DNA of 64,000 nucleotides. Origin: Actibacterium sp. (GTDB taxonomy: Bacteria > Pseudomonadota > Alphaproteobacteria > Rhodobacterales > Rhodobacteraceae). The stretch is from assembly GCA_016278325.1 (NCBI GenBank), contig JADQCB010000004.1:1-64000 (forward strand). Reading direction: 5' to 3'. Under the pieces are notes generated by a model. It was not told the DNA's origin. It did not search any database and worked only from the letters and a program-made list of their open reading frames with translations. Below are positions 25,864 to 35,218 of the stretch, in pieces; positions within the stretch are counted from its first letter, which is position 1, and the number at the start of each line of letters is the position of its first letter. The translations under genes were made by a program, and so were the position numbers.

Positions 25864-27102
25864 TCAGGCCGCCTTGTCCAATCCGAACGCATCATGGAGC
25901 GCTTGCACGGCAAGTTCCATATATTTCCGGTCGATCAGCACCGAAATCTTGATCTCGGATGTGGTGATGACCTTGATGTTGATTCCTTCGGCGGCCAGCG
26001 CCTTGAACATCTGGCTGGCGACCCCGGCATGCGAGCGCATTCCGATTCCGACGACGGACACCTTGGCGACTTCCTTGTCGGCGACGAGATCGTTGAAGTT
26101 GATGTCGCCGCGCAACCTGGCTGCCTGCATTGCCTTGTCGGCACGCGCCACCTGCCCCACCGGGCAGGAAAAGGTCATGTCGGTATGCCCCTCTTCCGAG
26201 ATGTTCTGCACGATCATGTCGACATTGACGCCGGCCTCGGCCAGCGGGCCGAAGATCGCGGCGGCGATTCCCGGCCGGTCGGCCACCGAGATCAGTGTCA
26301 TCTTGGCCTCGTCGCGCGAATACGCGATGCCGGAAACGACGTTGCTTTCCATTATGTCCTCCTCGGGGCAAACCAGCGTGCCGGAGTTCTCGTCATTGTC
26401 CTCGAAACTGGACAGAACGCGCAAGCGCACGTTGAAACGCATCGCAAGCTCGACCGACCGGGTCTGGAGAACCTTGGCGCCGAGGCTGGCCAGCTCCAGC
26501 ATCTCCTCGAAGGCGATGCGGTCCAGCTTGCGGGCCTTGTCCTCGATCCGCGGGTCGGTGGTATAGACGCCGTCCACGTCGGTGTAGATATCGCAGCGCT
26601 CGGCCCCGAAGGCGGCGGCAAAGGCCACCGCGGTGGTGTCCGACCCGCCCCGGCCCAGGGTGGTGATCCGCCCCTCGGGGCTGATGCCCTGGAAGCCCGC
26701 GATGACGGCGACACGCATGCCTTCGGTGAACTTGGCGTCGATATTGGCGCGCGGGATATCCAGAATCCGCGCCGCGGAATGGGCGCTGGTGGTCTGCAAT
26801 GGAACCTGCCAGCCCTGCCAGCTTCGCGCCGGCACGTCCATTTCCTGGAGCGTCAGCGCCATCAGCCCGGCGGTCACGTTCTCACCCGAACTGACCACGG
26901 CATCATATTCGCGCGCGTCGAAGAAGGGCGAGGTCTTCTCGACCCAGTCCACAAGCTCATTGGTCTTGCCGGACATCGCCGACACGATGACGATCACGTC
27001 ATATCCGCGCGCGACTTCGCGCCGAACCTTCTCGGCCGCGTTACGGATGCGGCCCAGGCCGCCGACCGAGGTGCCGCCGAATTTCATCACGAGAAGCGGC
27101 AT
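25864..27102 (-). CDS. lysC: Aspartate kinase
   Basis: 412 residues from ATG 27102 (MPLLVMKFGGTSVGG). It makes aspartyl phosphate, the first step to Lys, Thr and Met. The kinase domain has MKFGGTS and TTLGRGGSDTTAVAFAAAFGA; two C-terminal ACT domains (about 265-412, MTLISVADRPGIAAAIF and VSVVGIGMRSHAGVASQMF) provide feedback control. The upstream open frame to 27255 has no good start. No riboswitch is visible in the short 5' region. First gene of the lysC-ptsP pair. Confidence 0.96.
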   Translation of the reverse strand: MPLLVMKFGGTSVGGLGRIRNAAEKVRREVARGYDVIVIVSAMSGKTNELVDWVEKTSPFFDAREYDAVVSSGENVTAGLMALTLQEMDVPARSWQGWQVPLQTTSAHSAARILDIPRANIDAKFTEGMRVAVIAGFQGISPEGRITTLGRGGSDTTAVAFAAAFGAERCDIYTDVDGVYTTDPRIEDKARKLDRIAFEEMLELASLGAKVLQTRSVELAMRFNVRLRVLSSFEDNDENSGTLVCPEEDIMESNVVSGIAYSRDEAKMTLISVADRPGIAAAIFGPLAEAGVNVDMIVQNISEEGHTDMTFSCPVGQVARADKAMQAARLRGDINFNDLVADKEVAKVSVVGIGMRSHAGVASQMFKALAAEGINIKVITTSEIKISVLIDRKYMELAVQALHDAFGLDKAA

Positions 27103-27178
27103 GAAAAGCCCTTGCGCCGGTTCGCCCCGCCCGTTTCCTAGGTCAACACGGGCGCCGGGGCAAGTGGCGTCGGATGGC

Positions 27179-27844
27179 TCAGAACGGGTGGGCCCGGCCA
27201 TCCCATGTCTCGAAACAACCGGTCGTGGCCAGCCCCAGGGCGGCGAACCGGTCAATGAGTCCCTCGGCGGACTGATCGGGCGTGATCGCCGCGCTCGTGC
27301 CCCCCATGTCGGTCTGCACCCAGCCCGGATGATAGATGCCCACCGCGATGCCCTGGCCTTTCAGGTCCACCGCCAGGTTGCGCCCCAGGTTCAGCGCGGC
27401 CGCCTTCGACGCGCGGTAGATCAGGGAACCGCCAGGCGCGTTGGTGTCCGACCCCATCTGCGACGAAATGATCGCGATTTTCGGGTCGGGCGAAAGGCGC
27501 AGATTGGGCAGAAGCGCCTGGATCGTCAGGAACACGCCGCTGACATTCACCGCGAATGTCTCTGCCCACATGCTGGCGGGAAACCCGGTTTCCAGTGTCT
27601 GCCCCTTGTCGGGATAGATGCCGGCATTGCAGATCAGCAGGTCGATCGGCTGCTGGTCCAGCTGCCTGGCCAGCGTTGCATGCGCGGCCGGGTCGGCGAC
27701 CTCCAGCCGCTGCCAGCGGGCACCGGCGATTTGCGGCCTGTCGTCGGTCCGGCTGGTGCCGATCGGGGTGTCTCCCGCCGCCGCATAGCGCCGCAAAAGA
27801 TGCAGGCCCACGCCACGGGTCGCACCGGTAATCAATGGGGTCAT
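27179..27844 (-). CDS. Short-chain dehydrogenase/reductase (SDR)
   Basis: 221 residues of the classical SDR fold. The cofactor loop is TGATRGVG, the NAG motif ICNAGIY, and the catalytic Ser with YxxxK appears as ISSQMGS then YRASK. It closely resembles csgA/YciK-like SDRs of unknown substrate. The GTSRT after strand 2 suggests NADP preference. Its stop is 76 bases before the lysC start on the same strand, so read-through into lysC is possible. Confidence 0.9.
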   Translation of the reverse strand: MTPLITGATRGVGLHLLRRYAAAGDTPIGTSRTDDRPQIAGARWQRLEVADPAAHATLARQLDQQPIDLLICNAGIYPDKGQTLETGFPASMWAETFAVNVSGVFLTIQALLPNLRLSPDPKIAIISSQMGSDTNAPGGSLIYRASKAAALNLGRNLAVDLKGQGIAVGIYHPGWVQTDMGGTSAAITPDQSAEGLIDRFAALGLATTGCFETWDGRAHPF

Positions 27845-28076
27845 TCGGATGTCCTGTTGCTTGGCCCCCTGAACGCGCTCACGGGGTCAGGGCGCGAAAC
27901 GAAAACGGCTTGATGACTGTCGATCCCCTGTTTCTAAAGGAACAATTGAGCCTGAACAAGCCAATGCCCGGGACCGAGCCACGCGATCCATAGCCACGTG
28001 TCGGGCCGGGAGGGGCCATGACAAGGCGGATGCCCCCGGGCGCGACCGGACCCGGCATTGGGCCGACTTGCAGCGA

Positions 28077-28152
28077 TGGTGCCGGTTGAGGGACTCGAAC
28101 CCCCGACCCACGGTTTACAAAACCGTTGCTCTACCAGCTGAGCTAAACCGGC
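28077..28152 (-). tRNA. tRNA-Thr (anticodon UGU)
   Basis: The minus strand folds as a 76-base tRNA including an encoded CCA. The acceptor GCCGGTT pairs with AACCGGC, the D-arm is TAGCTCAGCTGGTAGAGCA, the anticodon stem ACGGT/ACCGT encloses TTTGTAA with anticodon TGT, and the T-arm is CGGGGGTTCGAGTCC. It stands alone between the SDR and ettA. The 232 bases between the SDR and this tRNA hold nothing I can identify. Confidence 0.97.
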
Positions 28153-28219
28153 GCAGGGCGGATTTAGCAGGGCAATCCGCCGCGCGCAATGGCGGTGTGA
28201 GCGTCCGGCCCGGGCCGTG

Positions 28220-29875
28220 CTAGCGGGCGAACTTCTTGTATTTCACGCGCTTGGGCTCCAGCGAATCCGGGCCGAGGCGGCGGATCTTGTCCGCCTCATA
28301 GGCCGCGAAGTTGCCCTCGAACCATTCCACATGCGCGTCGCCCTCGAAGGCCAGCATGTGGGTGCAGAGACGATCGAGGAAAAAACGATCGTGGCTGATG
28401 ATCACGGCGCAGCCGGCAAAATCCTCCAGCGCCGCTTCCAGCGCCTGCAGCGTTTCCACGTCGAGATCGTTGGTCGGCTCGTCGAGCAGCAGCACATTGC
28501 CGCCCTCGCGCAGCAGCTTGGCCATGTGCACGCGGTTTCTTTCGCCCCCCGACAGCAGACCGACCTTTTTCTGCTGGTCGCCGCCCTTGAAGTTGAAGGC
28601 CGAACAATAGGCGCGCGAATTCATGCTGGCATCGCCCAGTTCGATGACCTCGGCCCCGCCCGAAATCTCCTCCCAAACCGTGTGGCCGGAATCGAGCGCA
28701 TCGCGCGACTGGTCGACATAGGAAAGTTGCACCGTGTCGCCATAGGTGATGCTGCCAGCGTCGGGCTCCTCCTGCCCGGTAAGCATCCGGAACAGCGTCG
28801 ATTTCCCCGCACCGTTGGGCCCGATCACGCCGACAATGCCGCCCGGCGGCAGCGAAAACGACAGGTCCTCGACCAGCAACCTGTCGCCATAGGCCTTGCG
28901 TAGCCCGTCCACCTCGATCACCCTGTTGCCCAGGCGCGGACCATTGGGGATGATGATCTGCGCGCGGCTGAGCTTCTCGCGTTCGGACTGGTTCGCAAGG
29001 TCTTCATAGGCGCTGATCCGGGCCTTGGATTTGGCCTGGCGCGCCTTGGCACCGGCGCGAATCCATTCGAGCTCACGCTCCAACACCTTCTGGCGCGACT
29101 TGTCCTCGCGCGCTTCCTGTTCCAGCCGCTTGGCCTTCTGCTCCAGCCAGCTGGAATAATTCCCCTCGTACGGGATGCCGCGGCCGCGATCCAGCTCCAG
29201 GATCCAGCCGGTGATGTCGTCCAGGAAATAGCGGTCATGCGTGACGATCAGGATCGTCCCCTTGTAATCGATCAGGTGCTGCTGCAGCCAGGCGACCGTT
29301 TCCGCATCCAGATGGTTCGTGGGTTCGTCCAGCAACAGCATGTCGGGCGCTTCGAGCAGCAGCTTGCAAAGCGCCACCCGACGCTTTTCACCGCCCGAAA
29401 GCGCATCCACGCTGGCCTCGTCCGGCGGACAACGCAGCGCCTCCATCGCGACATCGATCTGGCTGTCCAGATCCCACAGGTTCTCGGCGTCGATCTCGTC
29501 CTGCAACTGCGCCATCTCGTCAGCGGTCTCGTCGGAATAGTTCATCGCCAGTTCGTTGAACCGCTCCAGCTTGGCCTGCTTGGCCGCCACGCCCTCCATC
29601 ACGTTGCCGCGCACGTTCAGGTCCGGATCCAGCTCCGGCTCTTGCGGCAGATAGCCGACGCGCGCGCCCTTGGCCGCCCAGGCCTCGCCAGAAAAGTCGG
29701 TGTCGATCCCGGCCATGATGCGCAGAAGCGTCGATTTGCCGGCGCCGTTCGCCCCGACCACGCCGATCTTGACGCCGGGCAGAAAGGACAGGCGGATGTT
29801 CTCGAAAGTCTTCTTGCCGCCCGGATAGGTCTTGGAAACTCCATCCATGTGATAGACGTATTGATAGGATGCCAT
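28220..29875 (-). CDS. ettA: Energy-dependent translational throttle protein EttA (ABC-F)
   Basis: 551 residues from ATG 29875 (MASYQYVYHMDGVSKTYPGGK). Two ABC domains: Walker A GANGAGKST and GPNGAGKST, signatures LSGGEKRRVAL and LSGGERNRVHM. The inter-domain linker and the arm (about residues 95-125) typical of EttA are present, with no membrane part. EttA binds the ribosomal E site and gates translation according to ATP level. Monocistronic in appearance. The upstream open frame to 30556 is not supported. Confidence 0.95.
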   Translation of the reverse strand: MASYQYVYHMDGVSKTYPGGKKTFENIRLSFLPGVKIGVVGANGAGKSTLLRIMAGIDTDFSGEAWAAKGARVGYLPQEPELDPDLNVRGNVMEGVAAKQAKLERFNELAMNYSDETADEMAQLQDEIDAENLWDLDSQIDVAMEALRCPPDEASVDALSGGEKRRVALCKLLLEAPDMLLLDEPTNHLDAETVAWLQQHLIDYKGTILIVTHDRYFLDDITGWILELDRGRGIPYEGNYSSWLEQKAKRLEQEAREDKSRQKVLERELEWIRAGAKARQAKSKARISAYEDLANQSEREKLSRAQIIIPNGPRLGNRVIEVDGLRKAYGDRLLVEDLSFSLPPGGIVGVIGPNGAGKSTLFRMLTGQEEPDAGSITYGDTVQLSYVDQSRDALDSGHTVWEEISGGAEVIELGDASMNSRAYCSAFNFKGGDQQKKVGLLSGGERNRVHMAKLLREGGNVLLLDEPTNDLDVETLQALEAALEDFAGCAVIISHDRFFLDRLCTHMLAFEGDAHVEWFEGNFAAYEADKIRRLGPDSLEPKRVKYKKFAR

Positions 29876-29989
29876 TCGTCCGCCGCCCTTGATGATCGCG
29901 ATTTCCGTCTGCCCCCATCTAGTCAACGCCGCCGCAAAGGGCAATCGCTGTGCGCCCCGCCCGGCCGGGGTGCACGAATGCGCGATCCC

Positions 29990-30020
29990 CTTCTTCTTGG
30001 CATGAAATACTCCGGGGTTT
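29990..30020 (+). repeat. Interspersed intergenic repeat, copy 2
   Basis: In the gap between ettA and nadD, CTTCTTGGCATGAAATACTC and a following CGGGG run match the repeats at 2571-2600 and (inverted) 61990-62013. After it comes a self-complementary G/C-rich stretch (about 30011-30077), including GCGCCCTTCGGGCGC-like arms. Function unknown. Confidence 0.55.
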
Positions 30021-30160
30021 GGGGCTGGCCCCAATCGGCGCGAAGCGCCACGATGTCTTGCGCCCGAAGGGCGCGCATTTTCATTGCGCCTGAATCTGCT
30101 GGACAATGCCTTGTCCTGCCGGGATAGGGTGGACCGGATTGCGCAGCCAACGGGGGACAT

Positions 30161-30781
30161 GTGCGGCGAGAGGGATTTCCGGTTGCCGGCGCGGGGCAGT
30201 GCGTCGGTCTGCTGGGGGGGTCGTTCGATCCGCCGCATTCGGGACATGCCCATATCACGCGCGAGGCATTGAAACGGTTCGGGCTGGACCGGGTCTGGTG
30301 GCTGGTCAGCCCGGGAAACCCGCTCAAGACGCATGGGCCGGCGCCGCTTGCCCAACGCCTGGCCGCGGCGCAGGCGGCGATCCGGCACCCGCATGTCGCG
30401 GTCACCGACATCGAGGCGCGGATCGGCACCCGCTTCACGGCCGAGACATTGGCAAGGCTGCGCGCGCTCTATCCCGGCGTTCGCTTCGTCTGGCTGATGG
30501 GGGCGGACAATCTGGCGCAATTCCACCGCTGGGATCACTGGAAGGATATCATGCACAGCGTTCCCGTGGGGGTGATCGCCCGCCCCGGGATGCGCACGGG
30601 CGCGCGGGTTTCAAAGGCCGCCCTGCGGTTCCGCGAAAGTCGGGTGCCGGCATCCGCGTCGCAGACCCTGGCGCTGCGCCGGCCGCCGGCATGGTGTTTC
30701 ATCAATATCCCGATGGTCGATATCTCGTCCTCGGAAATCCGCGCGCGGGGCGATTGGCCGCGGTCGCGCGACCAGGATTGA
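30161..30781 (+). CDS. nadD: Nicotinate-nucleotide adenylyltransferase
   Basis: 206 residues from a GTG with GGGGGA upstream. It adenylates nicotinate mononucleotide in NAD synthesis. Visible are [18 protein letters not shown] (nucleotide-binding, HxGH-type), [28 protein letters not shown] and the C-terminal ISSSEIRAR. Complete. The dacB-like gene follows 60 bases later on the same strand. Confidence 0.95.
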   Translation: MRREGFPVAGAGQCVGLLGGSFDPPHSGHAHITREALKRFGLDRVWWLVSPGNPLKTHGPAPLAQRLAAAQAAIRHPHVAVTDIEARIGTRFTAETLARLRALYPGVRFVWLMGADNLAQFHRWDHWKDIMHSVPVGVIARPGMRTGARVSKAALRFRESRVPASASQTLALRRPPAWCFINIPMVDISSSEIRARGDWPRSRDQD

Positions 30782-30841
30782 ACTGCCGATGCGCCGGGTT
30801 CGGCCTTGTGGCATTGCCGCCGATTTGCTTCACTCGGGTCT

Positions 30842-32344
30842 ATGGGCAACGGGTCTTCCTCGGTTTCGCGGCGCTGGATCCTGGCCGGGCTACTGGCCGG
30901 AACGGCACAAAGGTCATTCGCCGGCGGGCTGTCCCGGTCGCTGGTGCCGCCGCCGCGCCCGGATGCGGGGTCCGGGGCTGGCATCGCGGCTGCCGAGTCG
31001 CTGATCGCGCAGGCCGGGTTGAGCGGCAAGATCGGTTTCGCGGTGGCCGACGCGCAGACCGGCGAGATTCTGGAGACGCACAACCCGCTGCTGCAATTGC
31101 CGCCCGCCAGCACCGCCAAGACGATCACCACGCTTTACGCGCTGGACACGCTGGGTGGCGATTACCGGTTCCACACGCGGTTGCTGGCAACCGGTGCGCT
31201 GGTGAACGGGCGATTGGAGGGCGATCTGATACTCGCGGGCGGCGGCGACCCGACGCTGGACAGCGACATGCTGGGCGCCTTGGCAAGGCAATTGAAGGAA
31301 ACCGGCCTGCGCGAAGTGAGCGGCCGGTTCCTGTATTACGACGCCGCCTTGCCGCGCCTGCGCATGATCGACCCGGGCCAGCCGGTAACGGCGGGTTACA
31401 ACCCCGCGATTTCCGGGCTCAATCTGAATTTCAACCGGGTCCGGTTCCACTGGACCCGCGCCACGGACGGCTGGGACGTGGCGATGGATGCCCGGGCCCG
31501 CAGGTATCGGCCCCGGGTGAGCGTGGCCCGGATGCGTGTCGTGGATCGTCAGGTGCCGGTCTATACCTATGCCCAGGAGCAGGGGGTCGACCAATGGACC
31601 GTCGCGAGCGGCGCGCTGGGAAACGAGGGCAGCCGCTGGCTGCCCGTGCGCCGGCCCTCGGTCTATGCCGCGGAGGTGTTCCAGACATTGGCCCGGGCGC
31701 ACGGCATCGACCTGCCCGGCGCCGCGGTCGTGCGAAGCCTTCCCGACGGCGCCACCGTGCTGGCCGAACGGCAGAGCGCGCCGCTGTCGGATATTTTGCG
31801 CGCGATGCTGAAATACTCGACCAACCTGACGGCCGAAGCCGTCGGTCTGGCCGCTTCGGCCGCGCGCGGGGCGCCGTCGGCGTCGCTGGCCGGTTCGGCG
31901 GGCGCGATGGGCGATTGGGCAAGCGCGGCGCTGGGGGTGCGCCGGGCCCGGTTCGTCGATCACTCCGGCCTGGGCGAGGCGGCGCGGATCGCGCCGGCCG
32001 ACATGGTGCGTGCGCTTGTGACGGCGGGCCCTGACGGGCCGCTCGACGGGTTGTTGAAGCAGGTGCCGATGCGCGACGCGGCGGGCCGCCCGATTCGCGA
32101 CGGGCGGGTGAGGGTTCGCGCCAAGACCGGGACGCTGAACTTCGCCTCCGGGCTGGTGGGCTATGTGCATGCCGGCGATGGCCGCCCGCTTGCCTTCGCG
32201 ATCTATGCCGCCGATCTGGCGCGCCGCGCCGGGCTGAGCCCGGCCGAAGGCGAGCGCCCGCCGGGCGGGCGCGCCTGGCTGGGCAAGGCCCGGCGCCTGC
32301 AGATGGACCTGGTCGACCGCTGGGCTAGTCTCTATTCCGGCTGA
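30842..32344 (+). CDS. dacB: D-alanyl-D-alanine carboxypeptidase/endopeptidase (PBP4 family)
   Basis: 500 residues from ATG 30842, with an exported N-terminus (VSRRWILAGLLAGTAQRSFA, possibly Tat). The penicillin-binding motifs are in order: SxxK in PASTAKT, SxN in YSTNL, and KTG in AKTGTL. The large insert between SxxK and SxN is typical of PBP4 (peptidase S13). It trims and cleaves peptidoglycan crosslinks in the periplasm. Confidence 0.92.
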   Translation: MGNGSSSVSRRWILAGLLAGTAQRSFAGGLSRSLVPPPRPDAGSGAGIAAAESLIAQAGLSGKIGFAVADAQTGEILETHNPLLQLPPASTAKTITTLYALDTLGGDYRFHTRLLATGALVNGRLEGDLILAGGGDPTLDSDMLGALARQLKETGLREVSGRFLYYDAALPRLRMIDPGQPVTAGYNPAISGLNLNFNRVRFHWTRATDGWDVAMDARARRYRPRVSVARMRVVDRQVPVYTYAQEQGVDQWTVASGALGNEGSRWLPVRRPSVYAAEVFQTLARAHGIDLPGAAVVRSLPDGATVLAERQSAPLSDILRAMLKYSTNLTAEAVGLAASAARGAPSASLAGSAGAMGDWASAALGVRRARFVDHSGLGEAARIAPADMVRALVTAGPDGPLDGLLKQVPMRDAAGRPIRDGRVRVRAKTGTLNFASGLVGYVHAGDGRPLAFAIYAADLARRAGLSPAEGERPPGGRAWLGKARRLQMDLVDRWASLYSG

Positions 32345-32357
32345 GGGTGGCGCGCGG

Positions 32358-32783
32358 TTACACGGTCATGTGCCGGGCCCGCGATCCGCGCTCGATCGCG
32401 GCGGCATGGAGCCGGTCGATGTTCAGCTCGTAGCGCATTTCCTCGAGCAGGCGCAATTCGGGCTCGCGCAGGGTTCCGTCCGCCGCGGCAACGTCGCAGG
32501 CCATGGCATAAGCGGTTTCGGTCAGCTTTTCCGGCAGGGCCGCGCGGACCATTCCGAACAATGCGTCCAGGCCGTCCACCTCTTCGAGCAGGTCGAACAC
32601 GGTCTGCGCGACCGTGGTAATCCGGTCATCGTCGTAATCGGCGAAGACCGGCAGGTGGTTCACGATGCGGTTGATCGTGACCAGTTCGGAGGTGCGGATG
32701 TTCTCATCCGATGCGGAAACGGCGATCATGATGGCGACGAGGCTGTCCTGCGGGGTAAGGATCGGGGTGGAGGACTGGTTCAT
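32358..32783 (-). CDS. TerB-like protein (tellurite resistance TerB family)
   Basis: 141 residues, all-helical, with PQDSLVAIMIAVSASDENIRTSELVTINRIVNHLP and ACDVAAADGTLREPELRLLEEM: two TerB half-repeats whose acidic DG/DE turns may bind metal. ATG 32783 follows GGAGCC; the frame stays open to 32924. No ter operon is nearby, so a tellurite role is not implied. Divergent from lysS. Confidence 0.85.
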   Translation of the reverse strand: MNQSSTPILTPQDSLVAIMIAVSASDENIRTSELVTINRIVNHLPVFADYDDDRITTVAQTVFDLLEEVDGLDALFGMVRAALPEKLTETAYAMACDVAAADGTLREPELRLLEEMRYELNIDRLHAAAIERGSRARHMTV

Positions 32784-32889
32784 GGGGGCTCCTTCTGGTT
32801 GCGGTGCAGAATATTGACGCGCGCGCCGGCGCACAATAGGAAGCGGACCTTGCCGGGCACCGGGCCGGGCGAAGGGAAAGTGGTGGATC

Positions 32890-34470
32890 ATGTCGGAACT
32901 GCGCGACGCGGCAATGTCGTCCAAGGCGTGGCCTTTCGAAGAGGCGCGGCGGCTGCTGAAACGCTATGAAAAGGCCCCGCCCGAAAAGGGGCATGTCCTG
33001 TTCGAGACCGGATATGGCCCCAGCGGACTGCCGCATATCGGCACTTTCGGCGAGGTTGCGCGCACCACGATGATCCGCCGGGCCTTCGAGGCGATCAGCG
33101 ACATTCCGACGCGGCTGATCTGTTTTTCCGACGATCTGGACGGGATGCGCAAGGTGCCCGACAACGTGCCCGACCCCGCGGCGCTGCGCGAACATCTGCA
33201 AAAACCGCTGAGCGACGTGCCCGATCCCTATGGGACGCATGACAGTTTCGGGGCGCATAACAATGCGATGCTGCGGCGGTTCCTGGATACGTTCGGATTC
33301 GAGTACGAGTTCATCAGCGCCACCGATTTCTATCGCTCCGGGCGGTTCGACGCGGTGCTGTTGCGCGCCGCCGAGCGTTATGACGACCTCATGGCGGTGA
33401 TGCTGAAATCGTTGCGCGAAGAGCGACGGCAGACCTATTCGATCTTCCTCCCGATCCACCCCGAGACGGGCCGGGTTCTCTATGTACCGATGAAGCATGT
33501 CGATGCCCGGGACGGCACGGTGACCTTCGACGACGAGGACGGGCGCGAAATGACCCTGCCGGTGACCGGCGGCAACGTGAAATTGCAGTGGAAACCGGAT
33601 TTCGGCGCGCGCTGGGCGGCGCTTGGCGTGGATTTCGAGATGTATGGCAAGGACCATTCGACCAACACGCCGATCTATGACCGGATCTGCGAGATCCTGG
33701 GTGGCCGGAAGCCGGAACATTATACCTATGAACTGTTCCTGGACGAGAACGGCGAGAAGATATCCAAATCCAAGGGGAACGGGCTGACCATCGACGAGTG
33801 GCTGGAATATGCCTCGACCGAGAGCCTGTCCTATTACATGTATCTCAAGCCGCGCACGGCCAAGCGGCTGTCATGGGACGTGATCCCCAAGGCCGTGGAC
33901 GAGTATCACCAGCAGCTGCGCGCCTTCGCGACGCAGGACATGGCGACGCGGGTCAACAACCCGGTCTGGCATATCCACAACGGCACCCCGCCGGAAAGCA
34001 ACATGGTCGTGCCCTTTGCGATGCTGCTGAACCTGGCCTCGGTCGCCGGGGCGACGGACAAGGAGGGGCTGTGGGGCTTCATCCGGCGCTACGCCCCCGA
34101 GGCCAGCCCGCAGACGCATCCCGATCTTGACCAGGCTGCGGGCTTTGCTGTCCGCTATTTCCGCGACTTCGTGGCGCCGCATCGCAAGTTCCGGCTGCCG
34201 AACGAACAGGAGCGCGCGGCGATGGCGGACCTGGCCGGCCGCCTGAAGGCCTGGGAGGGCGGTCTTGACGCCGAGGCGTTGCAGACGCTGGTTTTCTCGG
34301 TGGGCAAGGATCACGGGTTCGAGCCGCTGCGCGACTGGTTCAAGGCGCTCTACGAGGTGCTTCTGGGCGCCAGCCAGGGGCCGCGTTTCGGCGGGTTCAT
34401 CGCGCTTTACGGCGTCGACGAGACTGTCGATCTGATCGAGAAGGGGTTGAGCGGCGCCTTGGCGAATTGA
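32890..34470 (+). CDS. lysS: Lysyl-tRNA synthetase, class I
   Basis: 526 residues. It has the class I signatures: SGLPHIGTF (HIGH motif, residues 49-51) and KISKS (290-294) within a Rossmann catalytic domain, and no class II motifs. Class I LysRS is archaeal-type but is the normal enzyme in many alphaproteobacteria. AGGGAAAG precedes the ATG. No pyrrolysine genes are nearby. Single gene. Confidence 0.95.
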   Translation: MSELRDAAMSSKAWPFEEARRLLKRYEKAPPEKGHVLFETGYGPSGLPHIGTFGEVARTTMIRRAFEAISDIPTRLICFSDDLDGMRKVPDNVPDPAALREHLQKPLSDVPDPYGTHDSFGAHNNAMLRRFLDTFGFEYEFISATDFYRSGRFDAVLLRAAERYDDLMAVMLKSLREERRQTYSIFLPIHPETGRVLYVPMKHVDARDGTVTFDDEDGREMTLPVTGGNVKLQWKPDFGARWAALGVDFEMYGKDHSTNTPIYDRICEILGGRKPEHYTYELFLDENGEKISKSKGNGLTIDEWLEYASTESLSYYMYLKPRTAKRLSWDVIPKAVDEYHQQLRAFATQDMATRVNNPVWHIHNGTPPESNMVVPFAMLLNLASVAGATDKEGLWGFIRRYAPEASPQTHPDLDQAAGFAVRYFRDFVAPHRKFRLPNEQERAAMADLAGRLKAWEGGLDAEALQTLVFSVGKDHGFEPLRDWFKALYEVLLGASQGPRFGGFIALYGVDETVDLIEKGLSGALAN

Positions 34471-34564
34471 CCCGGCTTGCGGCGGTGGACGGGGCTTTCG
34501 TGGTGGGTGCGGGCCGGTTGCAGATGGGTGTTCGGCCCCGGATCCTGCAAGACCGGGGTGCTTT

Positions 34565-34978
34565 CTAGCGGAAGGTGAGGACCGCGAGAATGAGCGCCGC
34601 AAATGCCGCGGTCAGCATGGCGATGCCAAGGCGCCGCATGCGTTTCGGATCGGGGGCGGGCGTGTTCCCTGCCGCGTGATGCAAGACGATCCCGGTCAGC
34701 CCGCTGAGGACCAGGACCGCCAGCATCTTGAGCAGGAAGAGCGGATTTTCCAGGATGGCCGTTCCGGGGCCGGAGGCCATCAGGCCAAGACCCGTCAGCC
34801 ACAGCAATCCCAGCCCCAGGGCCGCGCCCCTGATGAACAGCGGTTGCAGCTGGCGCAGTTCCGGGGCGGCGGTCGGCCCCGTCCGCCCGGCGCGAATCCC
34901 CGTGATCATGTTCGCGATTCCAAGGCCGATCCCGGTGGTGAAGCCCAGGAAATGCAGAACGACAAGAAGCTCGGTCAT
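34565..34978 (-). CDS. Hypothetical four-helix membrane protein
   Basis: 137 residues from ATG 34978 (MTELLVVLHFLGFTTGIGLGIANM). Four TM helices are visible, with a cytoplasmic-looking RAGRTGPTAAPELRQLQ loop and a short basic loop before the last helix. A conserved His lies in TM1 (VLHF) and two more in TM3 (VLHH), a pattern seen in haem-b-binding or CopD-like membrane proteins. The family is not identified with certainty. Single gene. Confidence 0.7.
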   Translation of the reverse strand: MTELLVVLHFLGFTTGIGLGIANMITGIRAGRTGPTAAPELRQLQPLFIRGAALGLGLLWLTGLGLMASGPGTAILENPLFLLKMLAVLVLSGLTGIVLHHAAGNTPAPDPKRMRRLGIAMLTAAFAALILAVLTFR

Positions 34979-35218
34979 GATGTCATGCCTCCTTCGGGCG
35001 TGCATCGCAACGGTGCGCGCGGATTGGCGCTGGGTCAATCCCGGGGCAGCGCACGGTGGTCTCATGCCGGGTTAATATCCGGTTGCTAGAACATGGCCCG
35101 GTCGCACGGATGGCCCGTCCGGCCAGATGGCAAGCTGACAATCGAGTAGGCGCCTCGGGGCCGGGCGGGTGGCGTCGGGCCAGGATGCGCCGTTGCGCGC
35201 AGATGAAAAGGGGATGGC

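Noticed and set aside
27103-27178. Possible lysine riboswitch ahead of lysC
   Set aside because: Only 76 bases separate the SDR stop from the lysC start, too short for the aptamer, and no matching structure is visible.
32358-32783. Tellurite-resistance island inferred from the TerB-like gene
   Set aside because: No terA, terC, terD or terZ gene is adjacent; the TerB fold alone occurs widely in other roles.
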